A DNA stretch of 64,000 nt, from NCBI GenBank assembly GCA_963755705.1, contig CAVWKW010000002.1:656790-720789 (forward strand). The letters are read 5' to 3'. A program made the translations under genes and the position numbers. This document shows, piece by piece, positions 48,644-56,950 of this stretch. Below the pieces are notes generated by a model that made no database searches, was not told where the DNA came from, and saw only the letters and a program-made list of their open reading frames with translations. Within the stretch, counting starts at the first letter, position 1. Each line of letters starts with the position of its first letter. This DNA comes from JBARDN01 sp963755705. GTDB lineage: Bacteria; Desulfobacterota; Binatia; Binatales; Binataceae.

Positions 48644-50182
48644 ATGGCCGAGCATGTTGTCGCTGATACGATCTCAGGGAAAATTGGCGGGACGGTTGAC
48701 CAGAGCGTCAACATCTTCAAGGGGATCCCATACGCCGCGCCGCCGATAGGCGGGAACCGATTCAAACCTCCGCTGAAAGCCGCGCCGTGGACGGGAGTGC
48801 GCGACGCGCTCAAATTTGGCGCGCGTGCGATGCAGGACGACAACGCGTTTGCGCTGCCTCCGGCGATGCTCAAACTTTTCGGCGGCGTCGAACCGCAGCC
48901 GATGAGCGAAGATTGCCTGTTCCTCAACGTATGGACTCCCGCGCTGGGCGACGGGCGCAAGCGTCCGGTGATGTTCTGGTGCCACGGGGGAGCGTTCATC
49001 GCAGGTTCCGGTTCCGCGCCGTGGTACGACGGCACCAATCTCGCGCGCAAGGGTGACGTGGTGGTCGTGACGATCAATCATCGCCTGGGCGCCTTCGGAT
49101 ACACGCATCTGGCGGATATCGCCGGCGCTGAGTTCGATTCCTCGGGCAGCGCCGGGATGCTCGATATCGTCGCGGCGCTCAAGTGGGTGCGTGACAATAT
49201 CGCGAACTTTGGAGGCGACGCCGGCAACGTCACGATCTTCGGCGAGTCGGGCGGCGGCGCCAAGGTCTCCGTGCTGATGGCGATGCCGGAGGCGCACGGC
49301 CTGTTTCATAAGGCGATCATACAAAGCGGCCCGGCGGTCGAGATGGCGAGCCGCGAGGACGCGAGCGAAACCGCGCGCCAGCTCCTGGCCGAGCTCGGCG
49401 TCGCGCCCGAAAAGGCCGCGGAGCTGCGCGCGATTCCCGCCGAGAGAATCGCCAAGGCGCAGGCGGCAGTCTTGAAGCGTGTCAGCATGATGTCGTTCGC
49501 GAACCGCCGACGTGTAGGATTCAACCCGGTCGTCGATGGAAAGCATCTGCCGGGCGGTCCATTCGCACCCGCCGCACCGGAGATTTCCGCGCGCGTGCCG
49601 CTGATGATCGGAACCAATAAGGATGAGATGACGCTATTCTTCGGAATGGCGCCGTGGCTCGACGGAATGGACGAGGCAGCGCTGCGCTCGCGCGTCGCGA
49701 TGTTCGTGGGCGACCAGGCCGACGCGATTATCGCGTCGTACAGGAGAGCGCGGCCGTCGGACTCGCCGCGCGATCTCGTGCTCGCGATCGCGACCGACCA
49801 ATCGATGCGCATCCCGTCGCTCGTCATCGCCGATCGCAAGGTCGCGCAGAACGCCACGCCGGTATTCGTCTATATGTTCACCTGGGAAACGCCGGTACTC
49901 GAGGGCAAGCTCAAATCGCCCCACGCGCTCGAGATTCCGTTCGTTTTCGATACGCTGCATACGCCGAATCTTGCCGGAGATGCGCCGACGCGTTTCGCGC
50001 TCGGCGAAAAGATGAGTAAGGCGTGGCTCGCGTTCGCCCGCTCGGGAAGTCCGAATCATGGCGGACTGCCAGTTTGGCCGCACTATTCGCCCGAGCGCCG
50101 CGCCACGATGATTTTCGATGATCAGTGCAGAATCGAGGACGATCCGTTCCGCGCGGAGCGGCTCGCATGGAGCGGTCAATAG
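48644..50182 (+). CDS. Type B carboxylesterase (alpha/beta hydrolase)
   Basis: 512-residue carboxylesterase. Signature segments: VNIFKGIPYAAPPIGGNRFK, EDCLFLNVWTPALGDGRKRP, oxyanion-hole region PVMFWCHGGAFIAGSGSAPW, nucleophile elbow VTIFGESGGGAKVS (Ser in GESGG), and a late catalytic His in the region SPHALEIPFVF. ATG 48644 has AGGAGATAA upstream, so it starts cleanly; longer frames upstream are not used. No signal peptide. Substrates may be esters, carbamates or amides. It lies alone between SnoaL-like and lipoprotein genes. Confidence 0.85.
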   Translation: MAEHVVADTISGKIGGTVDQSVNIFKGIPYAAPPIGGNRFKPPLKAAPWTGVRDALKFGARAMQDDNAFALPPAMLKLFGGVEPQPMSEDCLFLNVWTPALGDGRKRPVMFWCHGGAFIAGSGSAPWYDGTNLARKGDVVVVTINHRLGAFGYTHLADIAGAEFDSSGSAGMLDIVAALKWVRDNIANFGGDAGNVTIFGESGGGAKVSVLMAMPEAHGLFHKAIIQSGPAVEMASREDASETARQLLAELGVAPEKAAELRAIPAERIAKAQAAVLKRVSMMSFANRRRVGFNPVVDGKHLPGGPFAPAAPEISARVPLMIGTNKDEMTLFFGMAPWLDGMDEAALRSRVAMFVGDQADAIIASYRRARPSDSPRDLVLAIATDQSMRIPSLVIADRKVAQNATPVFVYMFTWETPVLEGKLKSPHALEIPFVFDTLHTPNLAGDAPTRFALGEKMSKAWLAFARSGSPNHGGLPVWPHYSPERRATMIFDDQCRIEDDPFRAERLAWSGQ

Positions 50183-50227
50183 CTATTCGACTGGCTGGCG
50201 CTCCAAATAGCAACACGCGGGGGCCCG

Positions 50228-50794
50228 ATGATCGCGCCTGAGTATATTCGCCGTCTGCTCCGCGTGTCCGTGCTTGTGGCCGTCCTCGCCTGCGGCTGTT
50301 CTGCGCAACAGGCTACAGTCGAAGAGCCTCCGCCGGCGCCGCAGACTGTGAAGGCATTACCGTTTCAGGGACGGCTGGTCGAGGGCGACCCGACCGAGAT
50401 TCCGCAGGCGGTCGCGATGTCGCTATCGGATACTTCTCCGGTCCGATTTTCCTACCGCGAAGAGCTGACTCACGACGAGCACCACACACCGCTCTGGCTG
50501 ACGGCACTTGCTCCAACTACCTATTTCGGGAGTCCACTCGGTACTTATGACGTTACCGCATTCGCTACTCTGTCGATCTCGAACGGAGACCAGGTAATCG
50601 GAGATTATACGGCCAAGGCTCTCGTTTCGCGCTCCTATACTATCTATTCGGAACCGACGCACGCAGAACTCGAGCGCGATGCGCGCGCTGAGGTCCGGGA
50701 TAAGATCGACGCGGAACTGGCTCTGGACCGAAATCGCCTGGAGGAGGCGCTGGCCGAATCGAAGAAACTGGCGAACGCTCCGGCTGCGCCATGA
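50228..50794 (+). CDS. Hypothetical lipoprotein
   Basis: 188 residues with lipobox ACGC (Cys 24) after a hydrophobic signal (RVSVLVAVLACGC). The mature part starts with a Pro-rich linker (TVEEPPPAPQTVKALPFQGR), has a beta-rich middle (RFSYREELTHDEHHTPLWLT, DVTAFATLSISNGDQVIGDY) and ends in a charged helix (VRDKIDAELALDRNRLEEAL). Its stop overlaps the ATG of the next lipoprotein gene (ATGA at 50791), so the two are made together. No family recognised. Confidence 0.65.
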   Translation: MIAPEYIRRLLRVSVLVAVLACGCSAQQATVEEPPPAPQTVKALPFQGRLVEGDPTEIPQAVAMSLSDTSPVRFSYREELTHDEHHTPLWLTALAPTTYFGSPLGTYDVTAFATLSISNGDQVIGDYTAKALVSRSYTIYSEPTHAELERDARAEVRDKIDAELALDRNRLEEALAESKKLANAPAAP

Positions 50795-51210
50795 ATTTTC
50801 GCGCCTCTATATTGTGGATACTTTGCATCGCGATGCTCGCGGCGCCGGGCTGCGCAGTACAGGGCCAGCCGTTCCAGAAGGTGGAGTTTCCGCCGAATCA
50901 CGCCGTGATTTATGTATATCGGCCGTATAACTACGCGGGATCGCTATTGCGGCCCGCTGTGACCTGCGGCAGCGAGAGCGCGAATATCGGCCCCGGAGGT
51001 TATCATGCGTTTATCGTCCCAGCGGGCAAGGTCACGTGCGGCGTTGCAGGCAGTGAAAGCTTCGATCAGGTCGAGATTCTGGCCGAGCCACGGAATTACT
51101 ATATTAAAGAGGGATACGCGTGGGGCATCCTGGACGGGCATCCGCATTTGAACCCGATTGATACAGATACCCCGCACGAGGAGATCAAGAGTTGCGTTCT
51201 CGAGCCGTGA
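50791..51210 (+). CDS. DUF2846-like lipoprotein
   Basis: 139 residues with lipobox APGC and mature start CAVQGQPFQKVEFPPNHAVI. HAVIYVYRPYNYAGSLLRPA is the typical N-terminal strand of DUF2846 proteins (nucleotide- and envelope-linked lipoproteins of unknown function); GGYHAFIVPAGKVTCGVAGS and PRNYYIKEGYAWGILDG follow. A pair of Cys residues (VTCGSES, VTCGVAG) may form a disulphide. Translationally coupled to the preceding lipoprotein. Confidence 0.65.
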   Translation: MNFRASILWILCIAMLAAPGCAVQGQPFQKVEFPPNHAVIYVYRPYNYAGSLLRPAVTCGSESANIGPGGYHAFIVPAGKVTCGVAGSESFDQVEILAEPRNYYIKEGYAWGILDGHPHLNPIDTDTPHEEIKSCVLEP

Positions 51211-51221
51211 ATAATCACACG

Positions 51222-52874
51222 CTAGGAATTCTTTGCACGGTTTTCGCGGTACTTGGTAATTAACGCATCGGTCGAACTGTCGTGCTTTAACTGCGAGTCG
51301 CTCTCGAGTTCCGGCACAATTTTCTGCGCGAGTACCTTTCCCAGCTCCACTCCCCATTGATCGAACGAGTCGATGCTCCAGATCGTCCCCTGGGTGAAGA
51401 CGCTATGCTCATATATCGCGACGAGCTTGCCAAGGATTTCGGGCGTTAGCTTCTCGGCGAGAATCGTGGTCGAGGGACGGTTGCCTTCGAACACGCGATG
51501 CGGCACCAGCCAATCGGGAGTGCCCTCGGCCTTCACCTCTTCTGCGGTCTTGCCGAACGCGAGTGCCTCGGCCTGCGCGAAAACGTTGGCCATCAGCAGA
51601 TCATGATGGCGTCCGAGCGGATTAAGCGTGCGGTAAAAACCGATGAAGTCGCAGGGAATAAGTTTCGTGCCCTGATGGATCAGTTGGTAGAACGAATGCT
51701 GCCCATTGGTTCCGGGCTCGCCCCAATAGATGGGTCCGGTCTGATAGTTGACCGCGGTGCCGCCGAGTGTGACGTGCTTGCCGTTCGATTCCATCGTGAG
51801 CTGCTGCAGATACGCGGGAAAACGCTTGAGATATTGCTCGTAGGGAAACACGCCGACGGTTTGCGCGTCGAAGAAATCGTTGTACCAGACCGCGAGCAAG
51901 CCCATCAGGGCTGGAAGGTTTTTCTCGAACGGTGCGGTGCGAAAATGCTCGTCGATCGCGTGAAATCCGGATAGCATCGCGGTGAAATTTTCCGGCCCGA
52001 CCGCGATCATGGTCGAAAGCCCAATCGCGGAATCCATCGAATAACGTCCGCCCACCCAATCCCAGAAGCCGAACATGTTGGCGGTGTCGATTCCGAACTT
52101 CGCGACCCCTTCGGTATTGGTCGAGACCGCGACGAAGTGCTTCGCGATCGCTTTTTCGTCGCCAAGCGCGCGCAGGGTCCAGTCGCGCGCGGTGTGGGCG
52201 TTGGTCATCGTCTCGAGCGTGGTAAAAGTCTTGGACGAGATGATGAACAGCGTCTCGGCTGGGTCGAGGTCACGCGTCGCCTCGGCGAAATCAGTGCCAT
52301 CGACGTTCGAGACAAAGCGCATGGTCAGGTTGCGGTCGCTGTAGTGGCGCAGTGCTTCGTACGCCATCACCGGACCCAAGTCCGAACCGCCGATCCCGAT
52401 ATTGATCACATTACGGATCCGTTTGCCCGTGTGTCCGGTCCATGCGCCGCTGCGCACCCGATTCGAAAAGTCGGACATCCGGTCCAGGACCGCATGAACC
52501 GCCAGCACCACGTTCTCGCCGTCGACGACGATCGACGCGCCGCGCGGAGCGCGCAGAGCGACGTGCAGCACCGCGCGCTTTTCGGTGAGATTTATTTTCT
52601 CACCCGAGAACATCGAGTCGATCCGTGCGCGCAACCCCGACTGCTCGGCGAGTGCGAGAAGCAAGCGCAGGGTCTCGTCGGTAATGCGATGCTTCGAATA
52701 GTCGGCGTGGAGGCCGGCGGCGTCGAGGGTGAAGCGTTCGGCGCGGCGCGGATCATCTTTGAACATCGCGCGCAGATGCACGCCCTGGATCTGGCGATAA
52801 TGCTCTGTGAGCGCCTTCCACGCGGGGCGCTCGGTAAGCGGCGCAATTTTCGCTGGCGTAGCGCTGGTCGCCAT
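51222..52874 (-). CDS. pgi: Glucose-6-phosphate isomerase
   Basis: Interconverts glucose 6-phosphate and fructose 6-phosphate. The 550 residues are normal length. Core motifs: INIGIGGSDLGPVMAYEALR, the phosphate site IISSKTFTTLETMTNA, GGRYSMDSAIGLSTMIAVGP, the catalytic His/Lys region GEPGTNGQHSFYQLIHQGTK, and QWGVELGKVLAQKIVPEL. It follows the transaldolase gene after three bases, and the two genes probably share one transcript feeding the oxidative and non-oxidative pentose pathways. Intact. Confidence 0.96.
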   Translation of the reverse strand: MATSATPAKIAPLTERPAWKALTEHYRQIQGVHLRAMFKDDPRRAERFTLDAAGLHADYSKHRITDETLRLLLALAEQSGLRARIDSMFSGEKINLTEKRAVLHVALRAPRGASIVVDGENVVLAVHAVLDRMSDFSNRVRSGAWTGHTGKRIRNVINIGIGGSDLGPVMAYEALRHYSDRNLTMRFVSNVDGTDFAEATRDLDPAETLFIISSKTFTTLETMTNAHTARDWTLRALGDEKAIAKHFVAVSTNTEGVAKFGIDTANMFGFWDWVGGRYSMDSAIGLSTMIAVGPENFTAMLSGFHAIDEHFRTAPFEKNLPALMGLLAVWYNDFFDAQTVGVFPYEQYLKRFPAYLQQLTMESNGKHVTLGGTAVNYQTGPIYWGEPGTNGQHSFYQLIHQGTKLIPCDFIGFYRTLNPLGRHHDLLMANVFAQAEALAFGKTAEEVKAEGTPDWLVPHRVFEGNRPSTTILAEKLTPEILGKLVAIYEHSVFTQGTIWSIDSFDQWGVELGKVLAQKIVPELESDSQLKHDSSTDALITKYRENRAKNS

Positions 52875-52877
52875 TAC

Positions 52878-53963
52878 TCAGCTTGCCTTTTTGATCGCGG
52901 CGCTCTTCGCCACGATTTGACTAAGCAGATCGTCCCACGACTTGACGAACGACGCGGCGCCCTCTTTCTGAAGCTGCTCGGCAAGAGCATCCAGGTCGAT
53001 ACCCACCTTGGTGAACTCGGCCAGCTCGCGTTCGGCGTCGCCGCCGTCGCGCGAAAGCATCGGGCCAACTTCGCCGTGATCCGCCATCGCGAGCAGGGTT
53101 TTTTCGGGTATCGTATCGACCGTATGCGGTGACGCGAGCGCTTTGACGTACAGTATATCCGACGACTTCGGATCCTTGGTGCCGGTGCTGGCCCAGAGCA
53201 GGCGCTGCGCGCGAGCTCCCAGATTCGCGAGTCGCAGATAGCGGTCGCTGTCGAGCAGATCGCGATACGCCTTGTAGATGCGTTTGCCGATCGCGATGCC
53301 GAGCCGATCGCGCATCGCGGGTGGAACCTTCTGCGCGACCGCCACATCCCATCGGCTGACGAACACCGACGCGACCGAGCCGACGAACGGGTTGAGGCCC
53401 GCCTCAACCCGCCGCTCGATACCGCGGAGATACGCCTCGGCGGCGGCGAGATATTGCTCGCGCGAGAACAGCAGGGTGACGTTGATTGAGACGCCGGCAA
53501 AGATTGCCTCCTCGATCGCGGGAAGGCCCTCGCGCGTGCCTGGGATCTTGATGAACAGATTGGGACGTGCCGCGCGCGCGAAAAGTTCTTTGGCGGCCTT
53601 GACCGTGCTGGCGGTGTCGTAGGCGAGTTTCGGCGAGACCTCGAGCGAGACCCATCCGTCGACCCGATTGGTTTGCTCGTGAATCGGGCGGAACAGATCG
53701 GCCGCACCCATGAGATCCTCCAGCGCGAGATCGAAGAACAGTTCCTCGCCGTGGCGGCCGGCGGCGTTCTTTTTCGCGATCGAGGAATCGTAATCGCTGC
53801 TGTTTTTTATCGCCTGGTCGAAGATGGTCGGATTAGAGGTGAGTCCGGTGATCGAAAGCTCGTCGATGTAGCGTTTGAGTCCGCCGCTGGTGAGCAGTGC
53901 GCGCGTGATGTTATCGAGCCACAGGCTCTCGCCCGCGTCGTGGAGCTGTTTGGTCGCTTTCAT
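52878..53963 (-). CDS. tal: Transaldolase
   Basis: Transaldolase of the non-oxidative pentose phosphate pathway, moving a dihydroxyacetone unit via a Schiff-base Lys. Motifs: GESLWLDNITRALLTSGGLK, ITGLTSNPTIFDQAIK, EVSPKLAYDTASTVKAAKEL, the active Lys in PNLFIKIPGTREGLPA and GVSINVTLLFSREQYLAAAE. ATG 53963 has AGGAGAA upstream, giving 361 residues. In some bacteria tal and pgi are fused into one protein; here they are adjacent with a three-base gap. Complete. Confidence 0.94.
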   Translation of the reverse strand: MKATKQLHDAGESLWLDNITRALLTSGGLKRYIDELSITGLTSNPTIFDQAIKNSSDYDSSIAKKNAAGRHGEELFFDLALEDLMGAADLFRPIHEQTNRVDGWVSLEVSPKLAYDTASTVKAAKELFARAARPNLFIKIPGTREGLPAIEEAIFAGVSINVTLLFSREQYLAAAEAYLRGIERRVEAGLNPFVGSVASVFVSRWDVAVAQKVPPAMRDRLGIAIGKRIYKAYRDLLDSDRYLRLANLGARAQRLLWASTGTKDPKSSDILYVKALASPHTVDTIPEKTLLAMADHGEVGPMLSRDGGDAERELAEFTKVGIDLDALAEQLQKEGAASFVKSWDDLLSQIVAKSAAIKKAS

Positions 53964-54020
53964 ACGTTCTCCTGATCGATCGTCCTGTTGTTCGATCATC
54001 CTCGCGGCGCGGACCGCGGG

Positions 54021-55232
54021 TCAATCGACGATCGCCGAATAAATTATATTGCGTAACTGGCCGCGGAAGTTAAACGTTCCCGAGGGCATAAGCTGGGTCA
54101 TAAAGATCACCACCAGGTCCTCTTTCGGATCGACCCAGAAGATGGTCGAGGCGGCGCCGCCCCAGTAGTAGTCGCCCTCTCCCAGTGCGCCGTGCGCGAC
54201 TTGTCCGAGCGTCATCGCGAAGCCCAGGCCGAAACCCACGCCGTCGTACGCGGTCTCGGAAAAATCTCCAGTCGCCATCGTGCTCAGGTCCTTGCCGCCG
54301 GCCAGATGGTTCTGGCGCATCAGGTCGATCGTGCGCGAGCCGACGATACGCGCGCCGTCGAGCTCTCCGCCGCGCCGAAGCATCTCGCAGAAGCGCAAAT
54401 AGTCGGCAGTGGTGCCGGTCAGTCCGCCGCCGCCCGAGAAAAACGAAGGCTCTTTGAGGTAGGCGCTGCGTTCAGGATCGTCGATCAGCTTGAGGGTCTT
54501 GTCGGGTTTGCGTTCATAATTCGCGGCGAAGCGGCCGACGTTCTTTGGCGCGACCGAGAATGCGGTGTCGGCCATACCGAGCGGATCGAAAATCGTATCC
54601 TGCAAATATTGATCGAACGGCTTGCCGGAAATCGCCTCGACCAGGTAGCCGCAGACGTCGGTCGAAAACGAGTACATCCAGTGCTCGCCGGGCGTATAGC
54701 GCAATGGCACTTTCGCGAGCTTGTGCACGAAGCTCGCGAGCGTCTCGCCCTCGCCACGGCGCACCCCGGCCTCGCGATAGGCGCGATCAACCGGGTGATT
54801 GGTCGCGCCGTAGGTCAGGCCGCCCTGATGACTAAGCACATGGCGCATCGTCATCGGACGTGCGGGCGCAGCGGTCTCCATCGTGGCGCCATCGCCGGAA
54901 ATCCAGACCTTGTGATCGCGCCACTCGGGGATAAATCGCGCGACGGGATCATTGAGCTGGAAATGCCCCTGCTCGTAGAGGCTCATCAGCGCGACCGAGG
55001 TGATCGGCTTCGACATCGAGTAGAGGCGGAAGATCGTGTCGTCGGCGATCGGAGTTTTGCGCTCGCGATCCGCCATGCCCATCGACTTGAAATATGCGAC
55101 GTGGCCGTGGCGCGCGACCAGCGTCTGGCATCCGGAGATCTTCCCGGACTCGATATAGTTGCGGTTCAGATGGTCGGTTATCCGGTCGAGCCGATCGGGC
55201 GCGAATCCCGCGCGTTTCGGTGAGGTCTCCAT
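54021..55232 (-). CDS. Serine hydrolase of the beta-lactamase/esterase family (class C-like)
   Basis: 403-residue cytoplasmic penicillin-binding-protein-fold hydrolase. The SxxK motif is FRLYSMSKPITSVALM, the YxN-equivalent is WMYSFSTDVCGYLVE (YSF), and a later GGG region (SGGGGLTGTTADYLRFCEML) follows; WGGAASTIFWVDPKEDLVVI matches the HxG-type third motif. Members act as esterases or D-aminopeptidases, rarely as true beta-lactamases. ATG 55232 has GAGGAG upstream; the longer start adds 34 unlikely residues. No signal peptide. Catalytic set intact. Confidence 0.85.
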   Translation of the reverse strand: METSPKRAGFAPDRLDRITDHLNRNYIESGKISGCQTLVARHGHVAYFKSMGMADRERKTPIADDTIFRLYSMSKPITSVALMSLYEQGHFQLNDPVARFIPEWRDHKVWISGDGATMETAAPARPMTMRHVLSHQGGLTYGATNHPVDRAYREAGVRRGEGETLASFVHKLAKVPLRYTPGEHWMYSFSTDVCGYLVEAISGKPFDQYLQDTIFDPLGMADTAFSVAPKNVGRFAANYERKPDKTLKLIDDPERSAYLKEPSFFSGGGGLTGTTADYLRFCEMLRRGGELDGARIVGSRTIDLMRQNHLAGGKDLSTMATGDFSETAYDGVGFGLGFAMTLGQVAHGALGEGDYYWGGAASTIFWVDPKEDLVVIFMTQLMPSGTFNFRGQLRNIIYSAIVD

Positions 55233-55272
55233 CTGGGTCTCCTCTGCACGTCTCCTGTGATTGAGCGTCGCG

Positions 55273-55689
55273 CTATCGGATGCGTTCGAGCGTGAACACC
55301 GGAATCTCGCGCTTGGTTTTCTGCCGATACTCATTGAACACCGGCATCTGCGCCGCCTGCGCGTTGTACAGACGCTCGCGCTCGGCGCCCGAGGTCACGT
55401 GAGCCCGGGCTTGAAACTTTTCGGTTCCGACTTCGACCGTCACGACGGAATTGGCAACCAGGTTGTGGTACCAGTCGGGATTCCTGGGAGCTCCCGCCTT
55501 GGAGGCGATTATGACCAGGCGATCGCCGTCGCGAGTGTAGACCAGTGGAGTGATGTAGGTCTTCCCGCTCTTGGCGCCCTTGGTCGTCAGCAGGATCATC
55601 GAGGCGGCGGCGAACGGACCGCCGACCTTGCCTCCGTTGGCGCGAAATTCCTCGATCACTTTCCGGTTAAAATCGTTCATGTCCGCCAT
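55273..55689 (-). CDS. Deazaflavin-dependent (F420) nitroreductase-family protein
   Basis: 138 residues with the split-barrel fold of Ddn-like F420H2-dependent reductases: VIEEFRANGGKVGGPFAAAS, MILLTTKGAKSGKTYITPLV, YTRDGDRLVIIASKAGAPRN and PDWYHNLVANSVVTVEVG. ATG 55689 has GGAGG eight bases upstream. It needs coenzyme F420 to be active, and no F420 synthesis gene is in the window. These enzymes reduce quinones or nitro-compounds. Frame upstream to 55899 is not used. Confidence 0.8.
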   Translation of the reverse strand: MADMNDFNRKVIEEFRANGGKVGGPFAAASMILLTTKGAKSGKTYITPLVYTRDGDRLVIIASKAGAPRNPDWYHNLVANSVVTVEVGTEKFQARAHVTSGAERERLYNAQAAQMPVFNEYRQKTKREIPVFTLERIR

Positions 55690-55772
55690 GATTCCTCCAT
55701 GCTCGCACGCAGGCTGCGCGAGTCCACCTGCAAGATTAGCAGACCATCCGAAATCGCGGCTAGCGCGCGTGC

Positions 55773-56804
55773 TCAGGCGGCAGGGAGCGCGATTCGATAG
55801 GTCTCGGCCGCGGTGCGATGGAACATCCACGCCTTGTCGCCGGCGCTGAACCCGGCCGCGATCTTCTTGAACGCGTTCCACAGCACCTGGTAGGAGCATG
55901 ACACGCGATCCACGGGAAAATTGCTCTCAAACATGCATCGCGAGGGGCCGAAACGATCGATTGTATTGAGATAGTAATCCCGCGTCGCCGCCACGAGTTC
56001 GTCCGAGGTGGGCGGCGAGGGACGCTTATGCCATGCGAATCCGTTGACCGGCATGTTGATTCCGCCAAGCTTGACGACGACATTCGGGCATCGCGCAAGC
56101 TCCGCGATGTCGCGCTTCCATTGATCGAAGACCTCGCGCCGACGACCCTCGTAGGGGCCCAGTCCAAGCGGACCACCGAAGTGATCGAGAATGATCTTTG
56201 TGTCGGGAAACGCGTGCGCGAGTTCCGTCAACTCCGGCATCTGCGGATGGTATTGCCACGCATCGAATACCAGCCCGAGCTTCGCGAGCTGGCCGAAGCC
56301 TTCGCGAAATCGCGGCGATTTGTACAAGCCGGCGGGAGGATTGGTGTGGGAATTGCGAATTTCCGGCGACGCGTCGAAACCTCCGGCGTGGCGGATTCCG
56401 CGAAAGCGCGCGGGCGCGGCCGCAATATGCGCTCGCAACACAGGCTCGACGGCGGCGCCGAGGCTCAAATCGGCGAAGCTCACGATCCCAGCCGCAATTC
56501 TCGTGTCGCCATATCCACCGCTCGCACTCTGCGCGGCGATGCCATTGACGAACTCCGTCTCGCCTACGGGCTTCATCGCCGGGTCGCTGTCGGCGCGATA
56601 CATCGACATGCATTCGACGAACACGGTCGCAATCACGCGATGACCGGACCCGGTATCGTGCAGGATCTCGTCGAGCAGATAGCGGCTGCCCGGATGGTCC
56701 CAAAGATGATGATGCGGATCGATAATTGGCAACGCAGGTTCGAGCGGCTCTTCGACAACCTGAGCGAGCCACGCATCCCTTTCCGTCACGGCATTGGTCG
56801 GCAT
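55773..56804 (-). CDS. Amidohydrolase family 2 (metal-dependent hydrolase)
   Basis: 343-residue TIM-barrel hydrolase of the amidohydrolase-2 group. LPIIDPHHHLWDHPGSRYLL carries the first metal His pair (HHH/LWD); VFVECMSMYRADSDPAMKPV follows, KIILDHFGGPLG contains the typical DHxG with a metal or catalytic residue, and RCMFESNFPVDR is the late FESNFPVD motif with the catalytic Asp. Similar enzymes hydrolyse lactones or decarboxylate aromatic acids. ATG 56804. It converges on nothing directly and may serve aromatic or terpene degradation. Confidence 0.82.
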   Translation of the reverse strand: MPTNAVTERDAWLAQVVEEPLEPALPIIDPHHHLWDHPGSRYLLDEILHDTGSGHRVIATVFVECMSMYRADSDPAMKPVGETEFVNGIAAQSASGGYGDTRIAAGIVSFADLSLGAAVEPVLRAHIAAAPARFRGIRHAGGFDASPEIRNSHTNPPAGLYKSPRFREGFGQLAKLGLVFDAWQYHPQMPELTELAHAFPDTKIILDHFGGPLGLGPYEGRRREVFDQWKRDIAELARCPNVVVKLGGINMPVNGFAWHKRPSPPTSDELVAATRDYYLNTIDRFGPSRCMFESNFPVDRVSCSYQVLWNAFKKIAAGFSAGDKAWMFHRTAAETYRIALPAA

Positions 56805-56848
56805 CTGAATTTCTCACTCGCGCGTTATTGGCGGCGCAAAAGTTTCGT

Positions 56849-56938
56849 TGGCGGAGGGGGTGGGATTCGAACCCACGAGCGACTTTCATCGCTGCCGGTT
56901 TTCAAGACCGGTGCCTTCAACCACTCGGCCACCCCTCC
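56849..56938 (-). tRNA. tRNA-Ser (anticodon UGA)
   Basis: 90 bases including encoded CCA. Acceptor GGAGGGG pairs with CCCCTCC, discriminator G. The anticodon arm has stem CCGGT/ACCGG and loop CTTGAAA with anticodon TGA (56902-56904). A long variable arm and the TTCGAATCC loop fit a class II tRNA-Ser. The integrase gene stops 13 bases from the 5' end of this gene, so it may be the attachment site. Confidence 0.93.
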
Positions 56939-56950
56939 CAGCCTTATAAA